A stretch of 64,000 bases of DNA from Moraxella sp. (GTDB taxonomy: Bacteria > Pseudomonadota > Gammaproteobacteria > Pseudomonadales > Moraxellaceae), in assembly GCA_030528385.1 (NCBI GenBank), contig JAUMYZ010000001.1, forward strand, positions 1-64,000, written 5' to 3'. The first letter of the stretch is position 1, and each line of letters opens with the position of its first letter. This document shows positions 39,531-50,255 of the stretch, in pieces. The position numbers and the translations under genes are program-made. The notes beneath the pieces are model-generated. The model did no database searches, was not told the origin of the DNA, and saw only the letters and a program-made list of their open reading frames with translations.

Positions 39531-39576
39531 AAACCAAATCAGATTGGGCGATTGCTTGATTTGGTTTGGTTTTTTC
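39531..39576 (+). terminator. Hairpin with T run between dat and ddc
   Basis: AAACCAAATCA (39531-39541) pairs with TGATTTGGTTT (39557-39567), a perfect 11-bp stem, followed by GG and six T. It looks like an intrinsic terminator inside a two-gene operon. It may reduce ddc relative to dat, or ddc may have its own start. Confidence 0.7.
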
Positions 39577-39618
39577 GCTACTAAAGTATTCATAAAAACA
39601 AACATTAAGGAAAAAATA

Positions 39619-41163
39619 ATGTCAAACCTACCCAAACACCGCCAAACCCTATTTTGCAGCGACCCTGCGTCCATCGCCGATTATGAACGTGCGATGACAA
39701 ACGCCGTTCAAGCAGTCAAAGCATGGCTACAAAATGAACAAATGTACACAGGCGGCAGTATTCGCCAACTCAGAAGCCAAATCGCCTTTGAACCCAGCCA
39801 AGACGGCTTGGGACTGGACGGGGCGTTAGAGCGTGCCATTGAACTGTTTTTAAACAATAGCTTAAAAGTTCATCACCCGCATTCTTTGGCTCATCTGCAT
39901 TGCCCAACGATGGTAACATCACAAATCGCCGAAGTGCTGATTAACGCCACCAACCAATCCATGGACTCATGGGACCAGTCGCCAGCGGGCTCGTTGATGG
40001 AAGTGCAGCTTATTGACTGGCTGCGTCAAAAGGTCGGTTATGGGGCAGGTACTGCTGGCGTGTTCACATCTGGGGGAACGCAGTCCAATTTGATGGGCGT
40101 GCTTTTGGCTCGCGATTGGTGCATTGCCAAAAATTATACAGACGAAGACGGCAAACCATGGTCGGTACAGCGTAACGGCATTCCTAGCGATGCCATACAA
40201 AAGGTCAAGGTGATTTGCTCAGAAAATGCCCATTTTAGCGTGCAAAAAAACATGGCGATGATGGGCATGGGCTTTCAATCCGTAGTTACTGTGCCTGTCA
40301 ATGACCGTGCCCAAATGGACACCAAAGCACTTGAAAACATCATGAGCGATTTGCAGGACAAGGGCAATCTTGTGGCGTGCGTGGTGGCAACCGCAGGCAC
40401 GACAGATGCGGGGGCGATTGATGACATCAAAGCCATTGCCAAGCTGTGTGATAGATTTGGGGCGTGGCTACATGTGGACGCTGCGTGGGGCGGGGCTTTG
40501 CTGCTGTCTAACGACCATCGTGATATGCTTGATGGCATTGAGCTAACCGACTCGGTAACGCTTGATTTTCATAAGCATTATTTTCAAAGTATTTCGTGTG
40601 GGGCGTTTTTGCTAAAAGACGAGACCAATTACCGCTTTATGCACTATGAAGCCGAATACTTAAATTCTGCTTATGACGAAGAACATGGCGTGCCAAATTT
40701 GGTGTCTAAATCCCTACAAACCACGCGCCGTTTTGACGCGTTGAAGTTGTGGCTGACCATTGAAGCCTTGGGTGAGACGCTGTACGGCTCAATGATTGAC
40801 CATGGTGTCAAACTCACCCGTGAAGTGGCGGACTATATTCGTGCGACCGATGGCTTGGAGCTGCTGGTAGAGCCACAGTTTGCGTCCGTGTTATTCCGTG
40901 TGGTGCCAGCGGGCTATCCTGCCGAATTTATAGACAGTCTCAACCAAAATGTCGCCGATGAGCTGTTTGCTCGTGGGGAAGCCAATATCGGCGTTACTCG
41001 GGTGATTGACAGTAAGCAAAATGTTCAGTCATTAAAAATGACCACATTAAGCCCAATTGCCACTTTGGAGAATGTCAAAGCCTTGCTCGCTCAGGTGCTC
41101 ACCGAAGCCGACCGTATTGGCGATGACATCAAAAACGGCACATACACACCGCCGATTGATTGA
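39619..41163 (+). CDS. ddc: L-2,4-diaminobutyrate decarboxylase
   Basis: 514 residues, group II PLP decarboxylase. [13 protein letters not shown] holds the Asp that contacts the PLP ring nitrogen, and [10 protein letters not shown] the Schiff-base lysine. Converts 2,4-diaminobutyrate to 1,3-diaminopropane. AAGGA 8 bases before the ATG at 39619 sets the start. The dat-ddc pair is characteristic of Acinetobacter relatives and Vibrio, where it feeds norspermidine or secreted diaminopropane. Confidence 0.95.
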   Translation: MSNLPKHRQTLFCSDPASIADYERAMTNAVQAVKAWLQNEQMYTGGSIRQLRSQIAFEPSQDGLGLDGALERAIELFLNNSLKVHHPHSLAHLHCPTMVTSQIAEVLINATNQSMDSWDQSPAGSLMEVQLIDWLRQKVGYGAGTAGVFTSGGTQSNLMGVLLARDWCIAKNYTDEDGKPWSVQRNGIPSDAIQKVKVICSENAHFSVQKNMAMMGMGFQSVVTVPVNDRAQMDTKALENIMSDLQDKGNLVACVVATAGTTDAGAIDDIKAIAKLCDRFGAWLHVDAAWGGALLLSNDHRDMLDGIELTDSVTLDFHKHYFQSISCGAFLLKDETNYRFMHYEAEYLNSAYDEEHGVPNLVSKSLQTTRRFDALKLWLTIEALGETLYGSMIDHGVKLTREVADYIRATDGLELLVEPQFASVLFRVVPAGYPAEFIDSLNQNVADELFARGEANIGVTRVIDSKQNVQSLKMTTLSPIATLENVKALLAQVLTEADRIGDDIKNGTYTPPID

Positions 41164-41173
41164 TGAATAAATA

Positions 41174-41198
41174 AAAGCTCCTTTGTGGGGCTTTTTTT
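41174..41198 (+). terminator. Terminator after ddc
   Basis: AAAGCTCC and GGGGCTTT arms (one G-T pair) around TTTGT, with seven T. It starts 11 bases after the ddc stop codon. Confidence 0.85.
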
Positions 41199-41358
41199 GG
41201 AGCGCGACAAACAAATGCCCATTGTCCAAATTTGGACAAGCACTCAATCTGCCAATGGACAACTGGGGATTTGTTTTATGGTGAATGTTTGGTGGCAGAT
41301 GGGTTTGCTTTGGTTGTTGCCCATTTGTCAAACCAAACAAACCCATGCAACACATAAA

Positions 41359-44325
41359 CTAAGACAATCGTTGGACATTAAAGCCAAGCGCTTGTAGTTG
41401 GGCTTCTTGTTCTAGCGGGGCAAGACTGGCTTTGCTGTGAGCTTTGTCTTTAAGATAAGTTTTGGCAACACGTTTTAGGTCGTCAATACTCACGTCAAGC
41501 AGTTTGGCTCGCAGAGCTTCTTGGGCGGCTTTGCTGCGTCCATGTAGCTCGCTAAAACAAGATTTGACCGCTTCACCCGCTGGCGAGCTGGGTTTGTCCA
41601 TACCGCCAATGATACCCAATACCGCTTCTTCTAACTGCTCGGGGTCATGCTCGTTATCCAACAGCCAATCAATGCTCTTTTTAAAATGCTCAAAAGTCGC
41701 TTGACAATGCGGGTCGCGGTAGCTATAAAAGCGAAAACTGCTTGTGTTGCCATCAAAACTGGCTCCGCCCCCATATGCCCCGCCTTTTTCACGGATTGCT
41801 GAGTGCAGATAGCCGTTGCGTAAAAATGGGGCTAAAATCATCAATGCAGGTGCGTCATCATGCCCTGAGCTAACCACAGGGTAGGCAGCGGCGTTATGAT
41901 AGACATTGGTGGCAATCAGCCAAGCGATGTCTTTGCCTGTGTCGTCATTGGTGCTTAGCGTGTCAAAGGGCAAAGGCGTGTTTGATGGTGATGATTGGGC
42001 TGATTTTTGGGGTATGGGGGCGTTTAGCACGGCTGTGATGGTTGATTTTAGTTCATTGGCTTTGTCCGCTTCGCACACCAAAATCATCTCTTTTGGCAGT
42101 CGCTGGGTGCGGGCATGCAGGTCGGCAAGCCGTGATGATAGCACGTCCCAAATGTCTTTATCGGCGTCGCTTGCCTTTAAAAATGATTTTAACGCACCCA
42201 AAGCAGGCAGTCCTGAATGAGCGTATTCTAGTGCTGACAGACGACTCATGGTGCGACTGGCAGTTTGCATGGCGTAGCTGTGTCCGTTTGCTGATAGGCG
42301 TGATTGCCAAGACGCTTGTTTTTGTTGCAACAACTCGCTGATACGGTCAGTTTCGCTAAATATGGTGTGATATAAGACATCATTGACAAGCTGTATGGCT
42401 TGTGGTTTGCGGTTTAGGGCTCGTGTGGCAAGCACAAGATAGCTGGTCATTTTGTCTTTGTCAAAACGGTCGGTACGCTGACTGATACGTGCGGTTACCC
42501 CTGATGAGAGAGACGCTTGCACCGCTTGAAAACTGCGTGCGTCATGTGTGTCTGTGCCAAGTTCGGACAACAGACCCAAATAAATCGGCAGCAGTGGATT
42601 GTCCAAAATGTCCAAATCGTCATTTAAATCCAACACAAGTTGATAATAATACAGTCCATTGGTGCCAGCGTGGTACTCATATAAAGTGCGTTTATCGCCA
42701 CAAATATCAATGGTTTGTTTGATGGGGTGGCTAAATTTGATGGCACTGGGTATGTCATCACGCCCCACTTTGGGCAACATGTTTATGTCATCAATGCTGG
42801 CTTGGCGGGTGGCAAGTTCGGCAGACTGCTTGCGAATGTGTGCTTTGTCTGCGTCCGTGAGCGTGCTGTCAAGATGGGCAAGGCTTGCCTTTTCGTCATC
42901 AATCAGGCGTTGGGCTTTGTCCTTGTCGGGACTTAGGGTGAGCCGTACTCGGTGCGGGTTGTCAAGCAGATGGGTTTTGATTAACTCTTGTAGCCAATTT
43001 GGCTGTTTGACCTGCTCTCTTAGCCACGCCAAATGCTCATCAATGTGCCAAACGTCCATTGGATTGCCCCCGTGCAAAGCGGTGTTAAACCCTTCTAGTA
43101 GCAACGTCAAGCCATAGGGCATACCATCGCCACCGATATGGCGTTGGTCAAGCTCTATTTGGTGCAAGATGGTTTGAATGGTCTCATCAGTGATGGGGTT
43201 GTCCGCCACCGATTTTAACAAGGCCAAAATGCCTTGCTCCACGTCATCGGCAAGCGATGGCTCTGAGCCACGCACCCCAGCATAAAACACCATTTCATAA
43301 TGACTGTCGTCCAAGCCTAGTAGCGGGCTGGCGGACGTGCCAAATGTGGCACTGTCCAGATATGCCCGTAGGGGCGAGCCTGCGTGCTCTGTTAGCACCC
43401 CTTCAACCAAGCGTAAAGCAAGACGCCCCCGTGGGTCGGTAATCGCTGGCAGTAGCCACGCCAACACATGATGGGTCATTTTTTCGCCATTGTCATCGGC
43501 GGTATAAGTGTCATAGACTTGTATGGGCTGGCTAAGGCGTTTTTCGGTCATGGAGACAAATTTTTTGCCACGAGCGGGCTTATTGTTATCATCAAAACAG
43601 GCTAGGGCGTCATCGTGGATTTTGGCTTGAATGTCCGATACGGCAATGTCGCCAAAGCTCATGATGATGGCGTTGGATGGGTGATAGTGGGCTTGGTGAA
43701 ACTCAACCAAATCGGCGTGTGTCAATTTGACAATCTCTTTTGGGTCGCCCCCAGAGTTGTAATGATAGGTGGTGGTTGGATATAAGTGTGGTACCAAGGC
43801 ATAATACAGCTGGTCAATCTCACCGCTCATTGCCCCTTTCATTTCGTTAAAGACAATGCCATGATATTCAGGCTTGCCATCTTTATCCAGCTCAATGCGA
43901 ATGCCTTCTTGGGCAAAATCCAGCTCATGGATATTGGGAAAAAACACCGCGTCCAAATAAACCGATAATAAATTAAAAAAATCCTTTTTGTTTTGGCTGG
44001 CAAAGGGGTAAACTGTCCAATCACTGGCGGTCATGGCATTCATAAAGGTTTGTAAAGACCGCTTAATCATACTAAAAAAAGGGTCTCTGACGGGGTATTT
44101 TTGTGAGCCACACAGCACCACATGTTCTAGGATATGAGCTTCGCCCCGTGATGTCATGGGCTGGGTGGCAAAGCCTATCATCAAGGCGTTTTCGTCATTG
44201 TTGCACGCCAAATGATAATGCGTTGCACCAGTGGCGGTGTGTTCACTGACGATTACGGTGATGTCTAGGGCGTCTATGTGGTGGGTGTGTTTTAGGCTAA
44301 AGGCGGGGTGTAATTGTGTGTTCAT
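41359..44325 (-). CDS. Insulinase family (M16C) metallopeptidase, presequence-protease-like
   Basis: 988 residues, the two-halved M16C layout. The inverted zinc motif HXXEH is in EAHILEHVVLCGS near residue 60, with the downstream Glu expected in the first domain; RDPFFSMIKRSLQTFMNAMTASDWT is the PreP/Cym1 signature. REKGAYGGGASFDGNTSSFRFYSYRDPH in the C-terminal half is also typical. It degrades oligopeptides such as cleaved leader peptides; likely cytoplasmic or periplasmic, since I see no signal peptide. Start at ATG 44325 with GGA upstream; a TTG four codons earlier is possible. Confidence 0.92.
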   Translation of the reverse strand: MNTQLHPAFSLKHTHHIDALDITVIVSEHTATGATHYHLACNNDENALMIGFATQPMTSRGEAHILEHVVLCGSQKYPVRDPFFSMIKRSLQTFMNAMTASDWTVYPFASQNKKDFFNLLSVYLDAVFFPNIHELDFAQEGIRIELDKDGKPEYHGIVFNEMKGAMSGEIDQLYYALVPHLYPTTTYHYNSGGDPKEIVKLTHADLVEFHQAHYHPSNAIIMSFGDIAVSDIQAKIHDDALACFDDNNKPARGKKFVSMTEKRLSQPIQVYDTYTADDNGEKMTHHVLAWLLPAITDPRGRLALRLVEGVLTEHAGSPLRAYLDSATFGTSASPLLGLDDSHYEMVFYAGVRGSEPSLADDVEQGILALLKSVADNPITDETIQTILHQIELDQRHIGGDGMPYGLTLLLEGFNTALHGGNPMDVWHIDEHLAWLREQVKQPNWLQELIKTHLLDNPHRVRLTLSPDKDKAQRLIDDEKASLAHLDSTLTDADKAHIRKQSAELATRQASIDDINMLPKVGRDDIPSAIKFSHPIKQTIDICGDKRTLYEYHAGTNGLYYYQLVLDLNDDLDILDNPLLPIYLGLLSELGTDTHDARSFQAVQASLSSGVTARISQRTDRFDKDKMTSYLVLATRALNRKPQAIQLVNDVLYHTIFSETDRISELLQQKQASWQSRLSANGHSYAMQTASRTMSRLSALEYAHSGLPALGALKSFLKASDADKDIWDVLSSRLADLHARTQRLPKEMILVCEADKANELKSTITAVLNAPIPQKSAQSSPSNTPLPFDTLSTNDDTGKDIAWLIATNVYHNAAAYPVVSSGHDDAPALMILAPFLRNGYLHSAIREKGGAYGGGASFDGNTSSFRFYSYRDPHCQATFEHFKKSIDWLLDNEHDPEQLEEAVLGIIGGMDKPSSPAGEAVKSCFSELHGRSKAAQEALRAKLLDVSIDDLKRVAKTYLKDKAHSKASLAPLEQEAQLQALGFNVQRLS

Positions 44326-44431
44326 AAATCTGTCCAAAAATCAAAGTGTCTATTTTGGCAAGATTTTAGTTTTTATACAACTACTATTTCGTGGTTTGGC
44401 AGATTTGGTGGGTGATATAAGCGTACTAAAT

Positions 44432-44459
44432 ACACCCAACATCAAAAAATATTGGGTGT
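44432..44459. terminator. Hairpin between the M16 gene and the RTX gene
   Basis: ACACCCAA and TTGGGTGT form a perfect 8-bp stem around a 12-base loop. The T run (GGGGTTTTT) is on the plus strand, where no gene ends; on the minus strand the RTX transcript would meet only weak T-richness after it. Direction is thus unclear. Confidence 0.45.
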
Positions 44460-44474
44460 GGGGTTTTTGCTGTT

Positions 44475-47388
44475 TTAAATGATTGCTTGGTTGTTTTCAA
44501 TGAGTTTTAGCACATCTTGATAATGCAGCACTTGATTGTCAATATGAATGTTTTCAATGGTGTTGGTGCCTGCCATCTTACCGATATTATTGGCAATGCC
44601 TTGCAGCGTTTTAGAGCCAGCAATAAAACCATCTATAAAACCATTGCCCGTTTTGCCAAAATTAAAGTAATTGTCAATGCTGATACTATCATTGGTGCCT
44701 TTGATAACAATGTTTAGGTTGTCATGATTTTTGGTAAAGCCCAAATCCGTCAAAGTCAATCCCTGTAGTTTTAGGGTGTCGTTACCACCAATGTCGCTAA
44801 TCTTGTCTGTGCCATCGCCTTTATGGTAGATATAAGTATCATCACCAAAACCGCCAATCAGATGGTCGTTGTCTTTGCCACCTTGTAATAAATCCCGAGC
44901 TTGACCGCCATAAATGGTGTCTTTACCGCTACCGCCCAATACCCAGTTGCCTTTTTCGGACTATTTTATGACTGTCTTTATCATCGGCATAGATGGTGTC
45001 TTCTCCCACACCGCCATTTAATAAATCACTGCCTTGTCCGCCCACAATCGTATCATGGTCATTGGCAGGGGCATTGGTGGGATTGCTGTCAAACATAGGA
45101 CTGGTGCCAAAAATAATATCATTGCCCGCCCCGCCATACAGCTCATCGCCTTGTAGACCGCCATAGATGGTATCATTGCCTGCGTTGGCATAAAGGGTAA
45201 TTTTTTGAGCAAAGCCATGACCAAAGTACAAATCTCCCCTGTGGTCATCACTGCCTGTAATATGTAGTTTGGTTTTGGGGTTGCCGACATAAACAACAGC
45301 TGACGTTTTTGAGTCAATGTCTAAAAAAGTAGTGGCGTTTTTCTGGGCGTGTTCTTTGTTGTCTTCAGTGGCAAGATTGACAGACAAGGCGGTGATGACC
45401 CCTTGGTCATTGCTGGCAATATCAAAGAAGTTTTTGATGGTGGCAGTGTGTTGATTATTTTCGCTGGCGATGATTAAATCTTTACCTGATTTTATGGCAG
45501 AATGAGTGATATTGTCTTTATCATCTTTGGCAAGCCATAGACCTGTGGATTGCTCAATAAAAACACTCGGTAGGTTTTTGCCACCAAAAATAAGTCTGCC
45601 ATCACCATCACTGTCATAAATGGTGTCGTGGTCGGTAATGTGGTAGGTGTCAAAATCAATACCGCCTTCTAAATAATCATCACCTGACATACCATTTAGC
45701 ACATCATTACCCATACCACCAAACAATTTATCTGACAATATGCCACCAATGGCTTTATCATCGCCACTACCACCAAAGACATAACGATGGCTACCAAAAT
45801 CTGTTGGATTAACGCCATCAATGTCTAATTTTAATTGATTGTCTAAATCTTGATAAATATGGTCGCCTTTAACAACAGGTAAAGGTAAAATGCCAGATAC
45901 CTGTAAACGCTCATCATAATCAATGTCCATCTTGGCGTATTGTAGCTTATATCCTAGCATTTGAGTTCTGACTTCAAGATATTCTTGTGTTATGCCATTA
46001 GGATTGTCTTTTGAGTAGAGATTTAACTCGCCATTTTGATTGTACTGGCTATAATCTGCATCCAATATGACCATTGGCAGTAAATGTTTGAGTGCAAAAC
46101 GATAAGCCGTGGCATTTTTATCATCAGACAACGCAATGTCATAATACTCCTTAACACTCTTAAAATCTTGTGCGATAATCATGGTTTTACCACGAAGTTC
46201 TTTAAAGATAGGATAGCTTTCTTGCATATGTTTAATCATTGCTTCGGCGTCTGTTATATCATCTGCACTATCTGAACCTGTGATGGCTTTGTATAAAGTC
46301 TTATAATTATCCAAGGCTTTTTCAAAGCTCATCTCTTGGTATTCTTTACTACTAAATAACACAGCGGTATCATCATAAACAACCGATTTGCCTGATTGAT
46401 TGATGAAATTGCCTAAAATCATGGTGTTAAAGGCGATGACGGCGTTTAGGTTGTCGCCTGTAAGGTGTTGGAATATGGTGGAATAGACACTATCACTAAA
46501 CTTAACAAACCAGTCCATTTCGTAAAGTTCTTTGCCAAACAACCTGTCAAAACCTGTGCTAAACACCCATTCAGCTCCAGCATAACTCACTTTATAAGTC
46601 ATATCAGTAGCGATGCCCAAAATAACACCACGAGCAGCAACAGCTGCCAAGTTTTTTCCACTAAGAGCAGGTATTTTATCAAACCAGCTTTTGGCGTTGC
46701 CATCAATCACATCTGCAATACCATTTGCCAATCTTGGATAAGTTTCTGTAATACTTTTGTGCACAGGTAGTTGAGAAAAATAGGTTATCCAGTTCATTGT
46801 ATAATTACTTATGCTTTCTGTATCACTTGTATCTACTTTCTGCACCGCCATTCTAACAGCTTCAGATAAATTAAATACTTTACCCAAAATATCAAAAACT
46901 TCGTTAGAGAAGTTAGTATTACCAACTATTTTATTGAGAATATCTTCTGGGCTTGTATGGGCTGATAAACCAAAACTTTGAATTTTTTGATTGGTTTGAT
47001 TGATTTGGTTGTTAAGCATATCATTTAGTTGTGATATGAATTTTTTCCCATCTTCTCTAATAGGGTTTAATTCACTTAGCACTTTTAATGCACTGGTTTG
47101 TGAATGTTTATCCATTGCTAAATAGGTCAATTCCGCATAGTTGCTTGGTAATTGTTTGGCGAAATTTTCAAGACCAATGCCATTTTTAAGAGCATTTTTT
47201 AGCATTGCTTCGCCAACAACTGTGGTTGTGATTTTAGAAAGATTGCTGGCAAATATGGCGGCAACTTCATCAGCGGTTGTTTGACCATCATTCATTCCTG
47301 TGCCAACCGTTCTTGAAGCCACAGAAGCTACCATATTATTCCAAAGATAGCTAAAAAAGCCACCTTGTTGCTCAATAGTATTAGACAT
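44475..47388 (-). pseudogene. RTX-repeat exoprotein, frameshifted
   Basis: About 970 residues in two frames. The first, 47388 to a TAG at 44929, has a helical, toxin-like N-terminal 535 residues, then RTX nonapeptides (GGSGDDKAI, GGMGNDVLN, GMSGDDYLE), a middle beta-rich part and a second block (GGAGNDIIF, GGQGSDLLN, GGVGEDTIY). The second frame resumes with LGGSGKDTIYGG and ends in a 100-residue tail like a type I secretion signal. The shift is at an A5 run (44952-44956); one A fewer restores VRKGNWVLGGSGKD. GAGGAG 6 bases before the ATG at 47388. No rtxB/D or acyltransferase gene is near. Target unknown. Confidence 0.85.
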
Positions 47389-47402
47389 CATCATCTCCTC
47401 GT

Positions 47403-48374
47403 TTAGTGTAAAAATAAATTTCTAAAAAATAAAAACCAACCATAAATAAATTTTATGGCTAAAATCATAAAAATAAGTATAAAATTTAAGGAAAAACTGT
47501 TTGACCAAAAATGCTTACCAATTAACATCAATGCACTTTCTTCTAATGCTGTATAATAAAGAGCAAAGAATAGAAAAAATACCATCGCCAATGTCGCAAG
47601 ACCAGAAAAAACAAAAGAACCCACAGAATCAATATTTCTAGGGTCAATGCGAGCAAAACCCAACCAATCCAAAGGTCGCCACATAATGATTGCCAATGCA
47701 TTCAGTATCAAAGGAAAACCAAAACTTCTAAATGCCTGAAAGAGAGCGGTTGCTCCGCCAAAGTCAGAAGCAAGAAACTCTCTTTCACTTGTATAAAGTT
47801 GATATAACACCGCATCTTTGGGTTTGATACGAACTGAAAATAACTGATGATTAACCCCTTCATCAGACACAAAATCGGTATTGGCTCTGACCCACTCAAT
47901 TAGCCATGTCGCCCACTCAGGCTCCCACACCAACGCCAATTCTTTCACCCAAGAGCTGATAAAAAACACTTCAAATAAAAAATAACTGCCCAAAAATACC
48001 AATGCCCATCTTTGCACAGACTGCATGGGCAATCCACCTGTTTGATAAAGCTCTTGTTTGAGTTGCCAATAATCTTCATCGTCTAAATCATCTAGTATGC
48101 CATATAATTCTAACTCTCTTTGGGCGGTATTGGTATTTTTAAAAATCAGCCAAAACCATACAGGAGATAATGCCATACACACACAAATCACCAAATAAAA
48201 GACAAAGTTTAAAAGCAGATTGACTTTCTGGCTAAATCTTGCTATCTCAAAGCCCATCAAGGCAAAGCCCACAAAAAACCAAAAGAGTATAATCACTGTA
48301 TAAAAGAACAAACTGTTCTCATACAAACGGTCAGAAAATAACCAATCGGGGAGTTGTTTAAAGTGGTGGGACAT
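47403..48374 (-). CDS. Polytopic membrane protein, partner of the RTX exoprotein
   Basis: 323 residues with about six hydrophobic helices (near 23-45, 53-77, 121-143, 215-235, 255-277, 298-320) and a soluble stretch (145-210) between the third and fourth. I know no family for it. It ends 14 bases before the RTX start in the same direction, so the two are cotranscribed and probably coupled. An immunity protein or export helper for the RTX protein is the natural guess, but nothing in the sequence proves it. AT-rich like the RTX gene. Confidence 0.75.
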   Translation of the reverse strand: MSHHFKQLPDWLFSDRLYENSLFFYTVIILFWFFVGFALMGFEIARFSQKVNLLLNFVFYLVICVCMALSPVWFWLIFKNTNTAQRELELYGILDDLDDEDYWQLKQELYQTGGLPMQSVQRWALVFLGSYFLFEVFFISSWVKELALVWEPEWATWLIEWVRANTDFVSDEGVNHQLFSVRIKPKDAVLYQLYTSEREFLASDFGGATALFQAFRSFGFPLILNALAIIMWRPLDWLGFARIDPRNIDSVGSFVFSGLATLAMVFFLFFALYYTALEESALMLIGKHFWSNSFSLNFILIFMILAIKFIYGWFLFFRNLFLH

Positions 48375-48630
48375 GAGATGGTTTGGATAGATTGAATGGG
48401 TGTGATTGGATTATACGTTTGTTCACAGGGAGCATCAACAGATGTTTACAATGTTGCCATAAAGCGTGCAAGCGGCAATAACCAAATATGGTCTTTGCCA
48501 CCACTTTAATCATTGCTGGAAAACCAAACCTATCTTTGTCAAATCACCCCTTAATGACAATAAAAGACTTGTTTTGAGTGGGGATTTGGTGGTATGCTTT
48601 TTAAGGTTTGATAAACAAGAGAGTACAATA

Positions 48631-49998
48631 ATGAGCTACTTTGGTACAGATGGCATTCGTGGGGCGTTTGGCACTTTTCCGATTACCCCCGATTTTTTGC
48701 TTCGCTTGGGTTATGCGGCAGGGCAGGTGTTGGTCGCCCAAAACAAGCAACACGGCAACGCCCAAAAACGCCCCAGTGTGGTCATTGGCAAAGACACACG
48801 TCTGTCAGGCTATGTGGTAGAAGCGTCATTACAAGCAGGTTTTAACTCGGCAGGTGTGGACGTGCATTTATTGGGGCCCCTGCCCACGCCTGCCATTGCC
48901 CATTTGGCTCGCTCATTTCATGCCGATATGGGGGTGGTGATTTCAGCCAGCCACAACCCCTATGGCGACAACGGCGTCAAATTTTTTTCAGGTGAAGGCA
49001 AAAAAATCTCTGACGAACTACAAAACGCCATCAATGCCAAGCTAGATGAGCTGGTGGGGCAAGACGGCTATACGCGTTTGAGAAACTTACCCAGTGAGCT
49101 TGGCAAAAGCTACCGCATAGATGACGCCAAAGGACGCTATATTGAGTATTGTAAAGGCACATTTGCCTATCAATATGATTTGCGTGGGCTAAAAATCGTT
49201 GTGGACTGTGCCAATGGGGCAGGGTACAGCGTTGCCCCGCGTGTGTTAAGAGAGCTGGGGGCAAGCGTCATTGCCCATGCCAACACCCCAGACGGCAGAA
49301 ACATCAATGACCATTGTGGCTCAACCCACCCCCAGACCCTGCAAAAATTGGTGCTAGAGCATGGGGCGGACGTGGGGCTTGCCCTAGATGGCGATGGCGA
49401 CCGCATTGTCATGGTGGACGAGCAGGGCAATATTTTAGATGGTGATGCGATTTTGTACATTTTATCACAAGGGGCAGACGTTAGACCTGCTGGCGTGGTG
49501 GGAACGCTGATGACGAATATGGCACTGCAAACCCACCTAACATCACAAGGCATAGACTTTGTGCGTGCCAAAGTGGGCGACCGCTACGTCATGCAGGAGT
49601 TAGAAAAACATGGCTACACCATCGGTGGTGAGTCGTCTGGACATATTTTATGTCTTGACAAATCGCGCACGGGCGACGCCATTGTGGCGGGGCTACAAGT
49701 GCTAGAAATTTTGGTCAAACGTGGGGGCAGGCTCTCCGAGCTGACACAAGGGTACATCCCATATCCGCAGACACTCATCAATGTCCGCCTAAGCCAGATG
49801 AGCGACCCTTATGATAATGATGAGCTGGCGACAGAGTTTGCCAAAGCCGAAGCTCTGCTGGGCGAAACAGGGCGACTGCTTATTCGCAAATCAGGCACCG
49901 AACCTGTTATCAGAGTGATGGTAGAAGCCCAAGACGGCGAGCTGGCAGAGCGACTGGCAGGCGAGCTGGCGGATAAAGTTCGAACAGCTTTGGGATAA
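48631..49998 (+). CDS. glmM: Phosphoglucosamine mutase
   Basis: Converts glucosamine-6-phosphate to glucosamine-1-phosphate, the step after GlmS. 455 residues starting [11 protein letters not shown]; catalytic phosphoserine in [15 protein letters not shown] near 108; Mg loop LALDGDGDR; sugar loop GGESSGHI; phosphate-binding [13 protein letters not shown]. The upstream frame stays open to 48466 but the family N-terminus fixes the ATG at 48631. AGAG precedes it. A folP neighbour, frequent elsewhere, is absent. Confidence 0.98.
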   Translation: MSYFGTDGIRGAFGTFPITPDFLLRLGYAAGQVLVAQNKQHGNAQKRPSVVIGKDTRLSGYVVEASLQAGFNSAGVDVHLLGPLPTPAIAHLARSFHADMGVVISASHNPYGDNGVKFFSGEGKKISDELQNAINAKLDELVGQDGYTRLRNLPSELGKSYRIDDAKGRYIEYCKGTFAYQYDLRGLKIVVDCANGAGYSVAPRVLRELGASVIAHANTPDGRNINDHCGSTHPQTLQKLVLEHGADVGLALDGDGDRIVMVDEQGNILDGDAILYILSQGADVRPAGVVGTLMTNMALQTHLTSQGIDFVRAKVGDRYVMQELEKHGYTIGGESSGHILCLDKSRTGDAIVAGLQVLEILVKRGGRLSELTQGYIPYPQTLINVRLSQMSDPYDNDELATEFAKAEALLGETGRLLIRKSGTEPVIRVMVEAQDGELAERLAGELADKVRTALG

Positions 49999-50120
49999 AT
50001 CTAACCAAAATAAGGGGCGACTTTGATTGCGATTGTTTGGTGTGATTAGATGGTTTAAACTCATATCAGTTGGTCAGCCTTATCTGTTTTGTGTTTGCAA
50101 ATGACCAAAGTTTCACACTT

Positions 50121-50150
50121 TGCCAAAATGGCGTTTATCAAATTTTGGCA
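50121..50150. promoter_or_regulatory. Perfect 9-bp inverted repeat between glmM and pdxH
   Basis: TGCCAAAAT (50121-50129) and ATTTTGGCA (50142-50150), 12-base spacer, in the 257-base gap. No T tract follows, so an operator is as likely as a terminator. A weaker ACCCA/TGGGT hairpin with GTTTTT lies at 50170-50196 and might end glmM transcription. Confidence 0.4.
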
Positions 50151-50255
50151 GGCAGTTTCATCTTACGAGACCCATTGTGATTGTGGGTGTTTTTAAATGA
50201 AGTCTGTCAGCAAACTTTGTGGTTGTTATCATTTCATTCTTAAAAAGGTGGTCTT

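Noticed and set aside
41185..41397. Rightward 70-codon frame after ddc
   Set aside because: It begins inside the ddc terminator and overlaps the M16 peptidase end; no ribosome site or family likeness.
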